A DNA stretch of 64,000 bases, taken from CAXXIC01 sp049315325 (GTDB taxonomy: Bacteria; Bacteroidota; Bacteroidia; Bacteroidales; UBA7332). Made by a program: the position numbers and the translations under genes. The stretch covers positions 245,507 to 309,506 of the forward strand of contig JBMOKJ010000004.1 in the NCBI GenBank assembly GCA_049315325.1. Reading direction: 5' to 3'. The notes under the pieces were generated by a model. It was not told where the DNA came from, searched no databases, and saw only the letters and a list, made by a program, of their open reading frames with translations. This document shows positions 62,808-64,000 of the stretch, one piece after another; the first letter of the stretch is position 1, and every line of letters begins with the position of its first letter.

Positions 62808-63025
62808 TTGCAGAAAATATGGCTATTTGTCTGATTTTCATTAAGTTTTTGTTTTATTACCTCCAATATCCGATTATTAAGTCTACCTTTACCGACGACA
62901 ATTGAAAATAAGTCCGAGTCATCCCCACTATTCTATCCAGTTCATTTCGAAAGGGCTATAAAAGTAAGCGTAAATTCTCAGCCTTTCCTCTTCAATCTAC
63001 TATTAATTTATTAAACCCTTAACAA

Positions 63026-63406
63026 ATGAACATTTTTGTAGCAAATTTGAGTTTCGACGTCAATGACGCGGACTTGAAAGACCTTTTCGCAGAGTATGGT
63101 GAAGTAACATCTGCACGTGTAATCAGTGATAAATTTACAGGTAAATCTAAAGGCTACGGCTTTGTAGAGATGTCTGATGATGAAGTTGCTAACAAAGCAA
63201 TCGCTGAGTTGAATCAGTGTGAATTCGATGGAAAAGAGATCGCAGTAACAGAAGCTCGTCCTCGTGAAGAACGTCCAGCACGCACAGGTGGATTCGGCGG
63301 CGGTGGAAATCGCGGCGGTTACGGTGGTGGTAATGCAGGCGGAAGCCGTGGCGGTTTTGGTGGAAGCAACTCTGGCAGCAGCCGTGGTGGTAGCAGCAGA
63401 TATTAA
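63026..63406 (+). CDS. Glycine-rich RRM RNA-binding protein
   Basis: The protein has 126 residues. One RNA-recognition motif covers residues 1-80: RNP2 is IFVANLSFD (residues 3-11) and RNP1 is KGYGFVEM (about 47-54). The last 40 residues are a Gly/Arg/Ser tail (GGFGGGGNRGGYGGGN). Such small RRM proteins are abundant in Bacteroidota, where some (Rbp proteins) act as global RNA binders. It ends 26 bases before a strong terminator. Confidence 0.95.
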   Translation: MNIFVANLSFDVNDADLKDLFAEYGEVTSARVISDKFTGKSKGYGFVEMSDDEVANKAIAELNQCEFDGKEIAVTEARPREERPARTGGFGGGGNRGGYGGGNAGGSRGGFGGSNSGSSRGGSSRY

Positions 63407-63431
63407 TTTAAGCAATTAGTACTCTATATAG

Positions 63432-63469
63432 ATGAACGCATTCAGCAATGGATGCGTTCATTTTTTTTT
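63432..63469 (+). terminator. Terminator after the RRM gene
   Basis: ATGAACGCAT (63432-63441) and ATGCGTTCAT (63452-63461) are perfect arms with a 10-base loop, followed by a run of T. Confidence 0.87.
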
Positions 63470-63510
63470 GACTGTTGTTATGAGGAGATAAATTGACGGT
63501 TCAATCTAAA

Positions 63511-63564
63511 ATAAAAAAACTCCTACAAATTAATGTAAGAGTTTAAATCAAGTGGGACCAATAG
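63511..63564. repeat. Direct repeat R1: pseudo-tRNA 3' end plus terminator
   Basis: The 54-base segment from ATAAAAAAACTCC to GGGACCAATAG matches R2 at 63906-63960 except for one substitution (A for G) and one missing A in a run. Read on the minus strand it is a tRNA acceptor end, then AAACTCTTACA/TGTAGGAGTTT, a terminator hairpin with a T-run. Confidence 0.88.
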
Positions 63565-63641
63565 CCTGCCTGCCGCAGGCAGGGATTCACCCTATGACCT
63601 TTCCGATTTTGGACGGAATGCTCTAAAGCAGCAGGGCTAAA
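63553..63641 (-). pseudogene. Degenerate tRNA (tRNA-Val-like) with palindromic insertion
   Basis: Read on the minus strand the order resembles a tRNA: TAGCCCTGCTGCTTTAGAGC (D-arm-like), an altered anticodon arm TTCCG/CGGAA with an 8-base loop, GGTCATAGG, and a 3' end TATTGGTCCCA identical to that of tRNA-Val at the window end. No 5' strand pairs with TGGTCCC; the GIY-YIG gene end lies there instead. The T-arm is split by the 19-base palindrome at 63565-63583. A functional tRNA is ruled out. Confidence 0.7.
63565..63583. repeat. 19-base palindrome inserted in the pseudo-tRNA T-arm
   Basis: CCTGCCTGC (63565-63573) and GCAGGCAGG (63575-63583) are perfect 9-base inverted arms around a single C. 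Without them the flanks rejoin to a near-normal T-stem. Similar CCTGCCGGCAGG units are known as small dispersed palindromes in Bacteroidota genomes. Confidence 0.7.
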
Positions 63642-63887
63642 GCACCTCCTTATCAATTAATTCCTGAATACTTTTGTGGATTTTCCAGTCTTTTATTTTA
63701 ATTCTCGATGATACGCTTCCGATTTTGTTTCGAATTGTTCTTGGTAAACTAATTTCCGCGGAATACCTGTCCTTGTGTAGATGCTTCTACCACGATTATG
63801 CCTCGATAATCTCTCCTCAAGATTCCCTGTTGAGCCGATATAGAATCGATTCGTTTTCTCTGAATAAAGTATATATGTGGAATACAT
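63637..63887 (-). pseudogene. GIY-YIG nuclease gene, frameshifted near the C-terminus
   Basis: Translation from the ATG at 63887 gives MYSTYILYSEKTNRFYIG, the GIY-YIG core in the YIL/YIG form, then LEERLSRHNRG and the FETKSEAYHRELK segment. The frame stops at 63693. With one extra A in the A-run there (63693-63700) it would continue IKDWKIHKSIQELIDKEVL to a stop at 63637, which is the normal family ending. So a one-base deletion seems to have truncated it, unless the shortened form works. The restored end runs into the pseudo-tRNA. Known: these small UvrC-N-like proteins are common in Bacteroidota, with unclear role. Confidence 0.75.
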
Positions 63888-63905
63888 TGTTGTGAATTTT
63901 CGCAA

Positions 63906-63960
63906 ATAAAAAAAACTCCTACAAGTTAATGTAAGAGTTTAAATCAAGTGGGACCAATAG
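63906..63960. repeat. Direct repeat R2: tRNA-Val 3' end plus terminator
   Basis: This is the 55-base partner of R1 (63511-63564). Here it forms the true 3' end of tRNA-Val and the hairpin/T-run that should terminate it on the minus strand. The two repeats flank the GIY-YIG gene and the pseudo-tRNA body. Confidence 0.88.
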
Positions 63961-64000
63961 GATTCGAACCTATGACCCTCTGCTTGTAAGGCAGATGCTC
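63949..64000 (-). tRNA. tRNA-Val (anticodon TAC), 5' part beyond the window
   Basis: Read on the minus strand: GAGC (end of D-stem), anticodon stem TCTGC/GCAGA with loop CTTACAA (anticodon TAC), variable loop GGGTC, T-arm ATAGG-TTCGAAT-CCTAT, acceptor strand TGGTCCC and discriminator A at 63949. The 5' acceptor and D-arm lie past position 64000. No CCA is encoded. Confidence 0.93.

Noticed and set aside
63011..63415. Minus-strand frame rich in Ala/Thr opposite the RRM gene
   Set aside because: It is the reverse complement of the glycine-rich RRM gene; the Ala/Thr repeats are simply its GGN codons read backwards.
63906..64000. Integrase-type attachment site of a large genomic island at tRNA-Val
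   Set aside because: The duplicated tRNA end is only about 400 bases away and encloses a nuclease gene and a pseudo-tRNA; no integrase or island genes lie between the repeats.

Overview
The window reads as a chromosome segment from a Bacteroidota bacterium, most likely order Bacteroidales. This rests on recurrent -33/-7 promoters of the TTG-N18-20-TAnnTTTG type, a type IX secretion C-terminal sorting domain, CarboxypepD_reg/TonB-plug modules, FISUMP and LruC lipoproteins, a DUF5723 outer-membrane protein, a Lys-type short SerA and a lysS-gpsA-pgi gene order. The exact genus cannot be fixed from the sequence; a Paludibacter-like relative is only a guess. No prophage, insertion sequence, CRISPR array or rRNA operon is visible.

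Layout. 0-2 kb (minus strand): an ECF sigma factor, a membrane-anchored regulator with a beta-barrel-like C-terminus, and the start of a lipoprotein. 2.2-9.5 kb (plus): an alkaline-phosphatase-fold membrane enzyme, then lysS-gpsA-pgi and a HAD phosphatase. 9.7-15.7 kb: a probable operon of a T9SS-secreted, cysteine-laddered beta-helix protein and two tandem FISUMP lipoproteins. 15.7-26.3 kb (minus): serA, serC, a TonB-plug/macroglobulin-like protein, rarA, nadB, umuC, umuD and a GNAT acetyltransferase. Short dispersed repeats lie between several of these genes. 26.4-32.2 kb (plus): an Lrp-type regulator, an inositol-phosphatase family protein, a small membrane protein, mutS2 and a DUF1015 protein. 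32.3-36.05 kb: a sigma / membrane anti-sigma pair divergent from a VWA lipid- or surface-type protein, the block being bounded by near-identical terminator hairpins. 36.2-44.2 kb: alpha-2-macroglobulin and PBP1C. 44.5-49.3 kb: a very large beta-rich lipoprotein and a DUF5723 outer-membrane protein. 49.5-62.2 kb: rhlE-type helicase, sixA, metH, a LruC lipoprotein, a second sulfatase-fold membrane enzyme, a four-helix membrane protein and glgB. 62.4-64 kb: a tRNA-Gly/Leu/Leu cluster, a glycine-rich RRM protein, and an unusual tRNA-Val / GIY-YIG / pseudo-tRNA unit cut by the window end.

How the parts work together. The window combines housekeeping metabolism (serine, NAD, methionine, glycogen, glycolysis), envelope construction and defence (A2M-PBP1C, two phosphotransferase/sulfatase-fold enzymes, OM proteins), DNA repair/tolerance (RarA, UmuDC, MutS2), and two cell-surface signalling cassettes. 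The two least explained loci are the sigma/anti-sigma/VWA block, in which two divergently encoded proteins share an 18-residue motif and the same CarboxypepD/VVTVGYG module, and the tRNA-Val-associated GIY-YIG unit, in which the tRNA 3' end and its terminator are duplicated around a frameshifted nuclease gene.
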